Virus record (IMG/VR): IMGVR_UViG_3300033997_000310
Location: 1 to 64,000 of that record
Direction: 5' to 3' (one strand)
From: a virus
Length of the DNA stretch: 64,000 nt
The position numbers and the translations under genes were made by a program. Within the stretch, counting starts at the first letter, position 1, and each line of letters opens with the position of its first letter. The notes beneath the pieces were generated by a model. It ran no database searches. It was not told the DNA's origin and saw only the letters and a program-made list of their open reading frames with translations. This document shows positions 1-7,583 of this stretch, in pieces.

Positions 1-98
1 GGGTCCGGTGCCGGGGCGTGGTGGGCGATGGTATGGGCGCACGTTCACGGCATGTTCGAATATCATTGCCGATTATGAGTCGATGGCGCATATTCAAA

Positions 99-128
99 GG
101 GCGCCGCCGGGGAAACCCGGCGGCGCCC
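99..128 (-). terminator. Strong GNRA-loop terminator closing the leftward early operon
   Basis: A perfect 13-bp stem (99-111 with 116-128) is closed by a GAAA loop on the + strand. Read leftward, the stem is followed by TTTGAATA, so it looks like an intrinsic terminator for the minus-strand genes that end at 541. The U-tract is short. The stem itself is certain; termination is inferred. Confidence 0.65.
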
Positions 129-540
129 TGGACCGGGGCCGTTGGAAGCGGCTGGCCGGTTCTGGATCGGTCTGTAGCGGCAGCCCCGATCCACATTTAC
201 GGTTATGGACTATTGTCATAACGCCGTCAATGCCGATGTGCCGCTCACTGTTGCCGGTTCCAGAAAAAACCGGATTGCGCGTCGGGGCACTTCACCGGGA
301 AACCGGGCTTCCGACCCGGCTGCGTTGCGCCACAGCGGGCGCGGCTGAGACCAGGGCTTGAACGGTGGGCATTGCACCCAGTCTCCGGGGTTATAGGAGG
401 CGGCCGGCCGCGTGGCGAGCGGGGACAGCTTTCAAGGCTGGACAGATACGCACCCTGGGAAAAGACGCGCTTGATACTGTGGTCCTTATGCCGCTTGGAA
501 CCTTTACGGGGACAGGGATTAGCGGAAGGCGGAGTATTGC
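129..540. other. Non-coding stretch downstream of the leftward operon
   Basis: No ORF here has a convincing start, ribosome-binding site or family resemblance. The sequence is GC-rich with minor hairpins such as CCGGG/CCCGG repeats near 290-330. I see no tRNA and no promoter that I can defend. Confidence 0.5.
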
Positions 541-777
541 CTATTTCAATTCTTCCCTGAGATTGGAACGTTTCGCATCATCAAGCATGATCCAGGCCCG
601 CACAAAGGCAATGGCATAGGCCGGGGCCGGCGTCGCGTCATGCCGCCTGGACGGATCGGCAACCCAGCGGCTCACGGTCACGCCGTTGACGCCCAGCAGC
701 CGCGCCAACTCGCCCTGCTTTAGGCCGGCGGTCTTCAACAGGTCTGACAACTTGGGACGACTTAATTCAACTTTCAT
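541..777 (-). CDS. XRE/Cro-type helix-turn-helix regulator
   Basis: A 78-residue protein that is almost entirely one lambda-Cro/CI-type DNA-binding domain. The HTH is at about residues 18-40 (LKQGELARLLGVNGVTVSRW), and there is no ligand or peptidase domain. Small XRE proteins of this kind act as phage repressors or Cro-like switches. It lies at the 3' end of the leftward operon, separated from the previous gene by about 40 bp that are AT-rich and could carry its own promoter. Its operator is not proven; the dyads at 2240-2296, 6899-6949 and 16658-16716 are candidates. Confidence 0.8.
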   Translation of the reverse strand: MKVELSRPKLSDLLKTAGLKQGELARLLGVNGVTVSRWVADPSRRHDATPAPAYAIAFVRAWIMLDDAKRSNLREELK

Positions 778-817
778 GGCGTAACCTTTAATATGGGACA
801 GTTATCCACAGCTATAT

Positions 818-1240
818 TTAACCTTGTGCGCTTCGGCATGGAGCAAGGGCCGGTTCGTCGGCCGCCACGCCGTTCGCCTCGGCCATCTCGCGATAGCTGT
901 CGAACAGATCCACATCGCTGCTGACCTTGCTCATGTCGATGGCGCTCCGCATCAGTCCCAGCCGGACGGCCAGATTGTGTTCGGCACCTCTCAACAGGAA
1001 ACCGGCGCAGGTGGCCGGCTTCTCGCTGCCCGACATGTGGCAGGCGAATTTCCGCTGCGACATGTCATAGGCCGTGTTGGCGCTGTGACGATACGCTTCC
1101 GCCGGGAAGGCCCCGATGGGTGCGTCCCGTCGCCACGGGCACTCAGCGCACGGCTTGCGGCGATAAGCGTGGCCACCGCCATTCACTGTGACGACTTGGT
1201 GGTTCTTGTCGGCAGTGCGGATGTTGGTGATGCGGGTCAT
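818..1240 (-). CDS. DUF6283-like cysteine-rich protein
   Basis: 140 residues. The N-terminal part has the CAECPWRRDAPIGAFPAE signature followed by a C-H pair (FACHMSGS) and a further cysteine (ATCAGF), as in the DUF6283 family of actinophage and proteobacterial proteins. The conserved cysteines and histidine suggest a metal site or an iron-sulfur-like fold; the function is unknown. Its start codon overlaps the upstream stop (ATGA at 1237-1240), so it is translationally coupled to the preceding gene. Confidence 0.7.
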   Translation of the reverse strand: MTRITNIRTADKNHQVVTVNGGGHAYRRKPCAECPWRRDAPIGAFPAEAYRHSANTAYDMSQRKFACHMSGSEKPATCAGFLLRGAEHNLAVRLGLMRSAIDMSKVSSDVDLFDSYREMAEANGVAADEPALAPCRSAQG

Positions 1241-1446
1241 GCTGTGTCGGCCCTGCTGTTTGTGACGCGACCGCTCGCCGCGACGATATCCGACTGCCCG
1301 CCAGCACGCACCTTTGCGTATTCGAGCATCAGCCGATCCAGGCTGTTGGCGCCGTCCAGAGGATTGCCGTCGTCGTCCTCAATAATGCCGTCCCACCGGT
1401 TGGTGCCGGTGAGGTGGAGGATCATATCCAGCAGGTTGATCTTCAT
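1237..1446 (-). CDS. Small acidic phage protein of unknown function
   Basis: 69 residues starting MKINLLDM. The internal ATG at 1446 is preferred over the upstream in-frame start because a GGAG sits 9 nt before it. The middle is acidic (IIEDDDGNP). No domain is recognised. It is coupled to the next gene by an ATGA overlap. Confidence 0.6.
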   Translation of the reverse strand: MKINLLDMILHLTGTNRWDGIIEDDDGNPLDGANSLDRLMLEYAKVRAGGQSDIVAASGRVTNSRADTA

Positions 1447-1510
1447 GGCCTCTGACTCCAGCTTCCGCACAGCCCATCTGGCTTGGCGCGTTCATATCCA
1501 TGGAAATCGC

Positions 1511-1759
1511 TCACAGCCTCGCACCAGGGCCGCGCTTCTCCGGCCCATTGGCGCGATAGCTGCGGCATGTCGCGCACTTGGCGCCGGCGGCCCGCAACTC
1601 TTTCATCCGCTGTTCGGCTTCTGCCATCTGGCGAAGCTGATGACGCTTTTTGCTGGCGCCTGGCTTGTTGGCAACGGCTGCCCACTCGCGCGGGAGCAGA
1701 TTCGCGGCCAGTTGCGACCGTGGGTCGTCGGTGATGGGCGGTTGGTTGGCGATGGTCAT
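1511..1759 (-). CDS. Small CxxC phage protein
   Basis: 82 residues starting MTIANQPP. The C-terminal third has a basic helix followed by CATC, a possible half zinc knuckle. The longer in-frame ORF runs through the upstream gene and is rejected. The start is preceded by the dyad GCAA-N7-TTGCC, also found before three other starts in this operon (4112, 6252, 6841). Function unknown. Confidence 0.6.
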   Translation of the reverse strand: MTIANQPPITDDPRSQLAANLLPREWAAVANKPGASKKRHQLRQMAEAEQRMKELRAAGAKCATCRSYRANGPEKRGPGARL

Positions 1760-1776
1760 GGCAATTTTAACTTGCG

Positions 1777-1860
1777 TCAGGAGAGATAGGCCAGCACGAC
1801 AGCAAAGCCGATCCAGACGGCGACAGTGGTACAGGCGTAGTCGAGCGGGGTGCGAAGCAT
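1777..1860 (-). CDS. 27-residue single-span membrane micropeptide
   Basis: A short ORF starting MLRTPLDYACTTV that ends in one hydrophobic segment (about residues 10-26). It starts 11 nt downstream of the previous stop and has a near-ideal GGAGG five bases before the ATG, so it is probably translated. Small phage membrane peptides of this size can modulate holins or host membrane proteins, but nothing here points to a target. Confidence 0.55.
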   Translation of the reverse strand: MLRTPLDYACTTVAVWIGFAVVLAYLS

Positions 1861-1871
1861 GGTCGCCTCCA

Positions 1872-2204
1872 TCAAGCCGCAGAAGCGACGGCTTCCGCCG
1901 GCCGGAACACCCACAGCACGCCCATGCAGCACGTCTGACGCAGGAAGGCCGCAGCGCGGGCAATCTCAGCTTCGGACGGGCGGCCCAGGCCCAGAGCGCC
2001 GTGCGCATCGATCCAGGCATTCATGATCTGGTCAAAGCTGGCGCGCGGCACGCCGCGGTCGCTCTCGGAGCGGACGTTCGTCCAGCCAGCGGTATGCTCT
2101 CCCATCACGCCATCGCTGTGCTGCGTGACGATGATGCCGTCGCTGGTCTCGCACAGGAACGACGTCGGGAAGCGCTCGAACATGGGGTAGATGGCCTTGG
2201 GCAT
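1872..2204 (-). CDS. First gene of a leftward sub-operon, unknown function
   Basis: 110 residues from MPKAIYPM. This start is chosen because GGAG lies six bases upstream. The in-frame upstream ATGs overlap the promoter region. No family is recognised; there is a C-C pair near the C-terminus (RQTCCMG). It is the first gene after the promoter/operator at 2240-2296. Confidence 0.6.
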   Translation of the reverse strand: MPKAIYPMFERFPTSFLCETSDGIIVTQHSDGVMGEHTAGWTNVRSESDRGVPRASFDQIMNAWIDAHGALGLGRPSEAEIARAAAFLRQTCCMGVLWVFRPAEAVASAA

Positions 2205-2239
2205 GATGGACTCCATTTGCAGATGGCGCGTTGTTAATG

Positions 2240-2296
2240 ATGGGAATATCTCATAGATTGGTGCGAACCGCAATGGAAAATATGCATAACGCATAT
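2240..2296 (-). promoter_or_regulatory. Early promoter with two operator-like dyads (copy a)
   Basis: Reading leftward: -35 TTGCGG (2273-2268), 17 bp, then -10 GATATT (2250-2245) with an extended TG. The -10 lies inside the imperfect dyad ATGGGAATATCTCAT (2240-2254). Upstream of the -35 is a second dyad, ATATGC-N5-GCATAT (2280-2296). The same layout recurs at 6899-6949 and 16658-16716, which supports a shared regulator. Confidence 0.6.
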
Positions 2297-2308
2297 ATTC
2301 ATCGCCGC

Positions 2309-2944
2309 TTATTCCCAGGCCTTGGAAAACTCCCGGTCCTTGAAAAGCGCCGCGATCCCGGTGATCTGCTTCAGCCGCAGCAACTCGTCGGGATCCATGC
2401 CCAGCTCCTTAGCAATGCGCGCGTCGTCCCAGCCGATCTCGACCATCTGAGCGACGATCTGCGACATCGGGGAGACGCCATGCTCGCCGCGTGCCCGGTT
2501 GTGCCGGATAGTGGCCGCCATACGGTCGGCAACACCGGCCTGAGCGGCGCGAATTGACACCACAGGCAGGTGGCCGTGTACCCGCTTGCGGATGCGCGCC
2601 GATTCCTTGCCGACGCGGTTTCGGTGGAACCCGTCAACCACTTCTCGGCGCTCCTCCACCGGCATGGTCACCACTGGCTGCGTGTAACCATCTGCATCAA
2701 TGCTGCGCTCCAGCAGCCGCATCTCAGGCGGGGCGACCGCGTTCGGGTTGTAGGCGTTGGCATGCACCGCGTCGCCAGGCACCCACAGCACCAGATCGAC
2801 CGGCTCATCGCGGAACGGGCTGACCTCGTGCAGCAGGGTGCGCACCTGGTTCAGCGCCTGGATGCGCTCAGCCAACGGCAACGCGCCGATCTCGTCGGCA
2901 AGCGCGCGGGCCCGGTCCATGAAGCTGGTGGAAAACAGGTCCAT
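2309..2944 (-). CDS. IbrB-like ParB-fold protein
   Basis: 211 residues. Residues about 60-160 carry a ParB/sulfiredoxin-like domain with VDGFHR (about 103-108), the counterpart of the GxHR motif of ParB-type nucleotide-binding domains. The C-terminal part predicts an HTH (DDARIAKELGMDPDELLRL). In E. coli, IbrB is encoded beside IbrA and the pair raises expression of prophage eib genes. Here too the gene directly follows an IbrA-like gene (one base apart), so the pairing is conserved. The biochemical activity is unknown. Confidence 0.75.
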   Translation of the reverse strand: MDLFSTSFMDRARALADEIGALPLAERIQALNQVRTLLHEVSPFRDEPVDLVLWVPGDAVHANAYNPNAVAPPEMRLLERSIDADGYTQPVVTMPVEERREVVDGFHRNRVGKESARIRKRVHGHLPVVSIRAAQAGVADRMAATIRHNRARGEHGVSPMSQIVAQMVEIGWDDARIAKELGMDPDELLRLKQITGIAALFKDREFSKAWE

Positions 2945-2945
2945 C

Positions 2946-4133
2946 TCAAATCTCCGCGTATCTGCGGCGCACTTCGTCCTGTCGCTCCATTTCCCGCTTG
3001 GTCTGCGAGAAGGACAGGGACTTGCACCAGTAGTCGTTCTTGATCAGCGCCTTTGCGATCCGGCGCCAGCTCGGGGCCTTGCGCTGCGCCTCCAGATTCG
3101 GGTCGGCCGTATCCGGCACATCCAGCATGCCGTGGTCGGCCCACCAGCGCAGGAACACCTCGATCTTCTTCTGGAAGTGCGAACGGGTGACGGGCGGCAT
3201 GCTGTCAAGCAGGAATTGCGCGTAGCTGCGCCATGTGTGGCCCGCCGGCAGTTCCACGGTGCGGTTGCCCAGGATCGTGCCGCCGCAATACAGCGCCCCG
3301 AAATTCGCGCCGCTCACGCGGGCAACGACGCGGCCCCACGTCTCGGGCTCCAGCAGGTGGAACAGCCATAGGCCACGGCGCTGGTCATCGCCGTAGGGCT
3401 GGCAAATGCGCTGCTGGCTCAGCGGGACGCCGGCCATCTGCATCAAGTCGTAGATGCGGTTGTAGCTCCAGCCAAACCGGGCGTTGGCCGTCCAAATGTC
3501 CTCTGTCGCCCAGTCATAGATCGGGTAGGCGTTGAACAGGCCGGGTCGCACCTGCGTCGTCCACATCAGGTTATCCAACCTGGACTTCTTATCGTTCTTG
3601 AGGGTGCGGAACCGGTTCAGGCTTTCGTCGGCGCGGATGCCGACCAGACAGCATGTGCGCTGGCCGCCGGCGAACCACTCGCCAAAGGCGGGCACAAACT
3701 CCTCAAACTCCATGCCACGGCGGAAGAATGGATATGCGCTCTCGTCGCTGACGACGCCGGGCGCCGCCGGCAACTCCCGCACCCACATGTCCCGCGCACC
3801 AGGATCCCAGCACAGCCAATGCGGCTGGTGCGACGACGTCGCGTTGCGCAGGTGAATCGGCAGGCACACCCAATGGGCCCGGATTCCGGGCTGGGCCAGC
3901 ATCTCAGCTACATGGTCCATGGTGGACCGGTATTGCGCCTCAAGGTCAACAACCAGCACGTCCAACGGCAGCCGGCCGCGCTCGCGCGCCACCTTAAGGG
4001 CCAGATGCAGCATCACCGACGAATCCTTGCCGCCACTGAACGACAGATAGACCCGCTCGAAACGGTCGAACACGACCCGCAGCCTTTCCAGCGCTGCCTC
4101 GTAGACGTTCATAGGCAATTCACGCTTGCTCAT
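2946..4133 (-). CDS. IbrA-like PP-loop (PAPS reductase family) protein
   Basis: 395 residues from MSKRELP. This start overlaps the helicase stop (ATGA at 4130-4133) and follows GGGGA; MNVYE at 4112 is an alternative with the repeated GCAA-N7-TTGCC motif in front. The PP-loop SGGKDS at about residues 33-38 marks an ATP-pyrophosphatase of the phosphoadenylylsulfate reductase / DUF3440 type, which activates a substrate by adenylation. The large C-terminal half is typical of IbrA and longer than true PAPS reductases. Cysteines at QRTCCLVG and QRICQPYG could serve in sulfur or metal chemistry. A role with the adjacent IbrB-like protein and helicase is inferred. Confidence 0.75.
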   Translation of the reverse strand: MSKRELPMNVYEAALERLRVVFDRFERVYLSFSGGKDSSVMLHLALKVARERGRLPLDVLVVDLEAQYRSTMDHVAEMLAQPGIRAHWVCLPIHLRNATSSHQPHWLCWDPGARDMWVRELPAAPGVVSDESAYPFFRRGMEFEEFVPAFGEWFAGGQRTCCLVGIRADESLNRFRTLKNDKKSRLDNLMWTTQVRPGLFNAYPIYDWATEDIWTANARFGWSYNRIYDLMQMAGVPLSQQRICQPYGDDQRRGLWLFHLLEPETWGRVVARVSGANFGALYCGGTILGNRTVELPAGHTWRSYAQFLLDSMPPVTRSHFQKKIEVFLRWWADHGMLDVPDTADPNLEAQRKAPSWRRIAKALIKNDYWCKSLSFSQTKREMERQDEVRRRYAEI

Positions 4134-5623
4134 ATTGTCCCCATGAATTGCTTTAGCATGGCCTCGGCCTTGCGTTTCGACTTCTCGGCCCGGATCACCG
4201 CTAGTTGGTCGCGGAACGTCTTGGCCGCGTCCTGCTTGTTGCCCAGGCAGCGCTGTATCATCCCCTCGATGCTGTCGCGGGCGACAAGGTCGATATGGGC
4301 GACGCTGTGCTTCTGCGTCGGTGCCTGAGTGCGGGCCTCGCACTGCCGGCGGTCGCGGCCCTTGAACGTGGTCGAATAGTGGATGTGATAGTTGGCCGCC
4401 GACAGGTCGAGCGCCCGCGCCGCCGTGGCTTGGTTCAGCACCAGCCAGCGGAACCCGCCGGCCTGGAACCGCTGGCGACGCTCGGTGCGATCCGCATCGC
4501 CGACGCGGCCATCATAGGTCTCGACGGCATCGGCCCCGAACCTGGCCCGCAGCGTCGCGGCGGCAGTGTCGACGCAGCCGGCATACTTGCACCAGACCAG
4601 CACCTGGCGGTCTGGCTCTATGCGCTCCGCAACGCGCAACAGCAGTTGAGCACGAGGGTTCGTCTCAATGTCGTCAAACAGAGATGCTCCAGGCTCAAGC
4701 GTGTCGTTATCCATCTGGACGATGCTGCGCCAGTTCCACATGAACCCGCAGGCGATGCGCTGCAGGGCGCTGAACAGGCGATAGATCGTCGCGTCGCCCC
4801 AATCAAAAGCCTCAACGTGGCATAGTATTCGCTTCTTCGCTTCCTCGTAGATAGTGCGCTGCCAATTCGTCATACTGAAGTGCTCTTCCGACCACGTCTC
4901 CTTTGGCAGGTCGAAGCATTCTTCGCGGCGCACCTGGAACACGTATGGAGCAATCTTTGCCGTGATGACGCCAATGTTCTTTCGGTGCGTCACCCGGCGC
5001 CGGCGGCCCGGCTCGTCGCTGAACTCCAAGTGGCGCACAGCGAATTGCCGATATGACCAATAGCCAAGGATCTTCGGCGACAGCCATGTGATCGGGGCGT
5101 ACAGGTCTTCGATGCCGTTCCCGATGGGCGTGCCATCCAAAATTAGGCGATATGGCATCTTCTCAGCCATTTGCATCAGGCGGCGCGTGCGGATGGCTCT
5201 GTGATTGGCGCACATGCCGGCTTCATCGACGATCACAAAAGCGCCGTTGGTAAGCTCTCGGCATACCTGGAAAATGCGAAGGCTTGAGCTCAACCCCTCC
5301 AGGCCGACGATGTACCATGTCGCCTCCGGTATCGTCCCTGGCTTGGTCTTGTCACCCATGACATGCACGCTGCTGCCGGGCAGGTGCTTCTCAACCTCCT
5401 CAGCAATAGTCTCCATGCTGTCTGTCGGGCAGAACCAGACAACGCGCTTGGCCCGCCCGGTCATCAGCCTGGGGACGGCCAGCTCCATGGCTGTGCGGCT
5501 CTTGCCCGTGCGCATGTCCATGAACAGCGCGCCGACCTTGATTCGGGACAGCTTCTCAACCGCCCGACGCTGGTGATCCATCAGCGGGAACATCGTCGAG
5601 AAGGTCGGGGTGGATATCGACAT
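4130..5623 (-). CDS. SNF2-type superfamily 2 helicase/ATPase
   Basis: 497 residues. Walker A is a variant, DMRTGKS (about 36-42), followed by motif II VDEAG (132-136) and motif III DGTP (163-166). The C-terminal half has motif IV (VLVWCKY) and motifs V/VI (ARALDLSAANY...RDRRQCEAR). This is the layout of phage SNF2-like DNA translocases of about 500 residues. The start overlaps the preceding gene by 68 nt; MFPLM at 5593 is an alternative without a ribosome-binding site. It probably acts on DNA in replication, recombination or remodelling, in the same operon as the IbrAB-like pair. Confidence 0.85.
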   Translation of the reverse strand: MSISTPTFSTMFPLMDHQRRAVEKLSRIKVGALFMDMRTGKSRTAMELAVPRLMTGRAKRVVWFCPTDSMETIAEEVEKHLPGSSVHVMGDKTKPGTIPEATWYIVGLEGLSSSLRIFQVCRELTNGAFVIVDEAGMCANHRAIRTRRLMQMAEKMPYRLILDGTPIGNGIEDLYAPITWLSPKILGYWSYRQFAVRHLEFSDEPGRRRRVTHRKNIGVITAKIAPYVFQVRREECFDLPKETWSEEHFSMTNWQRTIYEEAKKRILCHVEAFDWGDATIYRLFSALQRIACGFMWNWRSIVQMDNDTLEPGASLFDDIETNPRAQLLLRVAERIEPDRQVLVWCKYAGCVDTAAATLRARFGADAVETYDGRVGDADRTERRQRFQAGGFRWLVLNQATAARALDLSAANYHIHYSTTFKGRDRRQCEARTQAPTQKHSVAHIDLVARDSIEGMIQRCLGNKQDAAKTFRDQLAVIRAEKSKRKAEAMLKQFMGTI

Positions 5624-5975
5624 TGTCTGGTATCTCGACCTGAAGATGCTCGTGCATCAGTCGTTCGGGGATGGCGACGCCGAACCGCTCGGCCAGCCAG
5701 GGAAGATCGGAGGAGGCGGGACTGTGCGCGCCGGCCCAGACGAAGCGTTCCCTGTCGTCCAGCACCTCCACCACCGCATAGACGGCATAATCGCGGCTCG
5801 AATAGCCATTGCGGGTGAACTGGAACAACTCGACCAGTTTCGTGTGCTGCTTTGGCGACATCCAGTAGCGGGTGATGGGCCGGTCCATATGTTCGATCGG
5901 CACCAATACCCGCTGGTTCTTGCTGTTGCCCCTGGCATCGTGGATGCAGTGGCAGTAGCGCAACTCCATAGCCAT
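5556..5975 (-). CDS. Phage protein of unknown function
   Basis: 139 residues starting MAMELRYCHCIHD. A C-H-C-H cluster at the N-terminus could bind metal. The rest is mixed alpha/beta with an acidic tail (DNVDIHPDLLDDVP). No family is recognised. It begins 17 bases after the previous stop and overlaps the helicase start. Confidence 0.6.
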   Translation of the reverse strand: MAMELRYCHCIHDARGNSKNQRVLVPIEHMDRPITRYWMSPKQHTKLVELFQFTRNGYSSRDYAVYAVVEVLDDRERFVWAGAHSPASSDLPWLAERFGVAIPERLMHEHLQVEIPDNVDIHPDLLDDVPADGSPASGG

Positions 5976-5991
5976 GGCGGCGCCCGCCGTG

Positions 5992-6252
5992 TCAGCGAAT
6001 AGCGACCAGACCGCCGGGGTTCAGCTTTTGGAAGGGCAGCATCCAGCCGTGGTTCTCGCCCAGGAAGACGAACCCAGTGGCCGACGCCATATCCAGCGCC
6101 GCGTCGTCGCTGACTTCCTCCGGCACGCCGGTCAGGGCCAGCCGAATGTTGTGGCAGTCGCCATTCGGTCCCAGACGTTCCGGCGCCTTGGTCATCTTCT
6201 GCATCACCGTGGAGTTGCTGGCCATAGTCACGTAGATCGTGCGGGCGTTCAT
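5992..6252 (-). CDS. Small phage protein of unknown function
   Basis: 86 residues starting MNARTIYVTM. The ATGA overlap with the preceding gene (6249-6252) indicates coupled translation, and the dyad GCAA-N7-TTGCC stands immediately before the ATG. No domain is recognised. Confidence 0.6.
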   Translation of the reverse strand: MNARTIYVTMASNSTVMQKMTKAPERLGPNGDCHNIRLALTGVPEEVSDDAALDMASATGFVFLGENHGWMLPFQKLNPGGLVAIR

Positions 6253-6473
6253 GGCAATTCTCGCTTGCTTTTGCGCATTGCCGCGGCCATGCGGCGTTTT
6301 TTACGCAGGTTGTCGTGATAGCGTCTTTTTCCGGTGGCATGAGCCTTTCCGCCCTTACCCTTGCGGCGACGCATCTTGGCCGCCATTATCTGTTCCGGGC
6401 CGCCGTCTTCCGCCGGCGCCCTGGCTGGAAACTCTGGCATATTCCGCCAGTCGTATCGGCGACGGTCCCGCAT
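6249..6473 (-). CDS. Small highly basic protein
   Basis: 74 residues with a lysine/arginine-rich C-terminal half (MRRRKGKGGKAHATGKRR), probably nucleic-acid binding or packed on RNA/DNA. The start codon overlaps the preceding stop (TGATG). MPEFPAR at 6440 is an alternative start. Its last codons (SKRELP) encode the repeated GCAA-N7-TTGCC motif; the same six residues begin the IbrA-like protein, so this segment is duplicated at DNA level. Confidence 0.55.
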   Translation of the reverse strand: MRDRRRYDWRNMPEFPARAPAEDGGPEQIMAAKMRRRKGKGGKAHATGKRRYHDNLRKKRRMAAAMRKSKRELP

Positions 6474-6841
6474 CAGGCGGCTACCAGCATTTCGTACGGC
6501 CGGACCTCCAGAGCCCGGTATGTCGAGTGCGACACGTCGCAGCCGGCATCGACGGCAGCCTTACGGGCCTCGCGCACCAGGTCCCGCAGCTTGGTCATTT
6601 CAGCGACGGCATCCTGATAAGCGTCGGCATCGCGGCGGGATCCGTTGAAGCTGAACTGCGTCAACCAACCACCGTTCTTGTCCTCCACCAGATAGGTGTA
6701 CAGGTCGCGCACGGCCTGATAGATGCGGCCGGCATCAGACGCCGCAGCGCAACGAGCGATGCGACGTAGCAGGCCGGAGTCCTCACCGCCGATCTTGGCG
6801 GAAATCTCGATGGCGGACAGGTTCATATTGAAGTTGGCCAT
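6473..6841 (-). CDS. First gene of the leftward early operon, unknown function
   Basis: 122 residues from MANFNMNLS, mostly alpha-helical. The start at 6841 follows GGGAATTGCC, about 50 bases after the predicted transcription start. The longer in-frame ORF runs back over the promoter dyads and is rejected. No family is recognised. Confidence 0.65.
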   Translation of the reverse strand: MANFNMNLSAIEISAKIGGEDSGLLRRIARCAAASDAGRIYQAVRDLYTYLVEDKNGGWLTQFSFNGSRRDADAYQDAVAEMTKLRDLVREARKAAVDAGCDVSHSTYRALEVRPYEMLVAA

Positions 6842-6898
6842 GTTGGCAATTCCCATTTGCAGATGGTGTCGGCGATGATCACCGCTCATGGGAAGATA

Positions 6899-6949
6899 AT
6901 GACAATTTCCCATTGCTGCGTCAAGAGGAAAAATATGCAATGTGCATAT
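6899..6949 (-). promoter_or_regulatory. Early promoter with two operator-like dyads (copy b)
   Basis: Leftward promoter: -35 TTGACG (6924-6919), 17 bp, -10 CATTAT (6901-6896). The dyad ATGACAATTTCCCAT (6899-6913) lies between the elements. Upstream is the best copy of the second dyad, ATATGCA-N3-TGCATAT (6933-6949), a perfect inverted repeat. It drives the 6841-to-2309 operon. Confidence 0.65.
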
Positions 6950-7522
6950 AAATTTCTGGGGAAAATCGGCGGTTTTTGACTGGCCAGATTTTGGTGATTC
7001 TCGCGGCGAAATCGGGGCAAAAAGTGGGATTTTTCAGCCAATTGCAGGAAGTCATACTAATAAGAAATGTTGCGTGAATTCAATGCGTTAATTGTATTTT
7101 TATGCCGCGACATACTCTGTCGTCACAGCCACAGAGGTCTGTGGGTTTTTCACAGAGAATCACAGTGACCGATCTGGGGCCGAAAAGTGCGTTGTTTCTT
7201 GCCGTTTCCGAAAACGGAGACGCATAGAAACTATGAGGCGTACTAATAAGAAAGTATGAGGCATTTCAGGAGTTTGCGGAGATTTTGGATTTTGAACGGC
7301 GACTAAGAGACAAGACAGAGAGATAGATAATAGATTCCTCACTACGTTCGGAATCCCTCCCAAGAAGATTCTATTCCGCTTCGCTCCATAGAATCTCCCA
7401 AGGGTTCCGTCCGCGATTTTCGGTTTCGAGTGTCGGCCGGGCCGAGAGCGCAGCGCGTCGTTCAGCATCAGCGCAAACCAATGCTGGCATCACGGTCAGG
7501 AAGCAGGTATCTGGGAATGACA
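6950..7522. other. AT-rich non-coding region with repeats and hairpins
   Basis: No supported gene. The region is clearly richer in A and T than its surroundings. It holds a 13-nt direct repeat TACTAATAAGAAA (7055-7067, 7241-7253), a hairpin CCACAG-AGGT-CTGTGG followed by GTTTTT (7129-7150, terminator-like rightward), several CACAG repeats, and a 9-bp inverted repeat AGATTCTAT/ATAGAATCT (7366-7374, 7388-7396) inside a longer stem (7350-7408). It separates divergent blocks and could contain a promoter region or replication origin. Confidence 0.5.
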
Positions 7523-7555
7523 AGGCCCGGCGTCGCTGGAACGACAACCGGGCCT
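7523..7555 (+). promoter_or_regulatory. Nested hairpin upstream of HNH gene (copy A)
   Basis: Outer stem AGGCCCGG/CCGGGCCT (7523-7530, 7548-7555), inner 4-bp stem GTCG/CGAC and loop CTGGAA. It ends 28 bases before the ATG at 7584. Same architecture but different stem sequence as the elements at 35666, 38414 and 47051. Confidence 0.6.
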
Positions 7556-7583
7556 CTGACCAACCGACGCATGAGACTGCGTG

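Noticed and set aside
824-1789. 321-codon plus-strand ORF
   Set aside because: Runs antisense over several coupled minus-strand genes with ribosome-binding sites; no domain seen.
7160-7468. 102-codon minus-strand ORF in the AT-rich island
   Set aside because: Crosses the hairpins at 7350-7408, no ribosome-binding site, no family resemblance.
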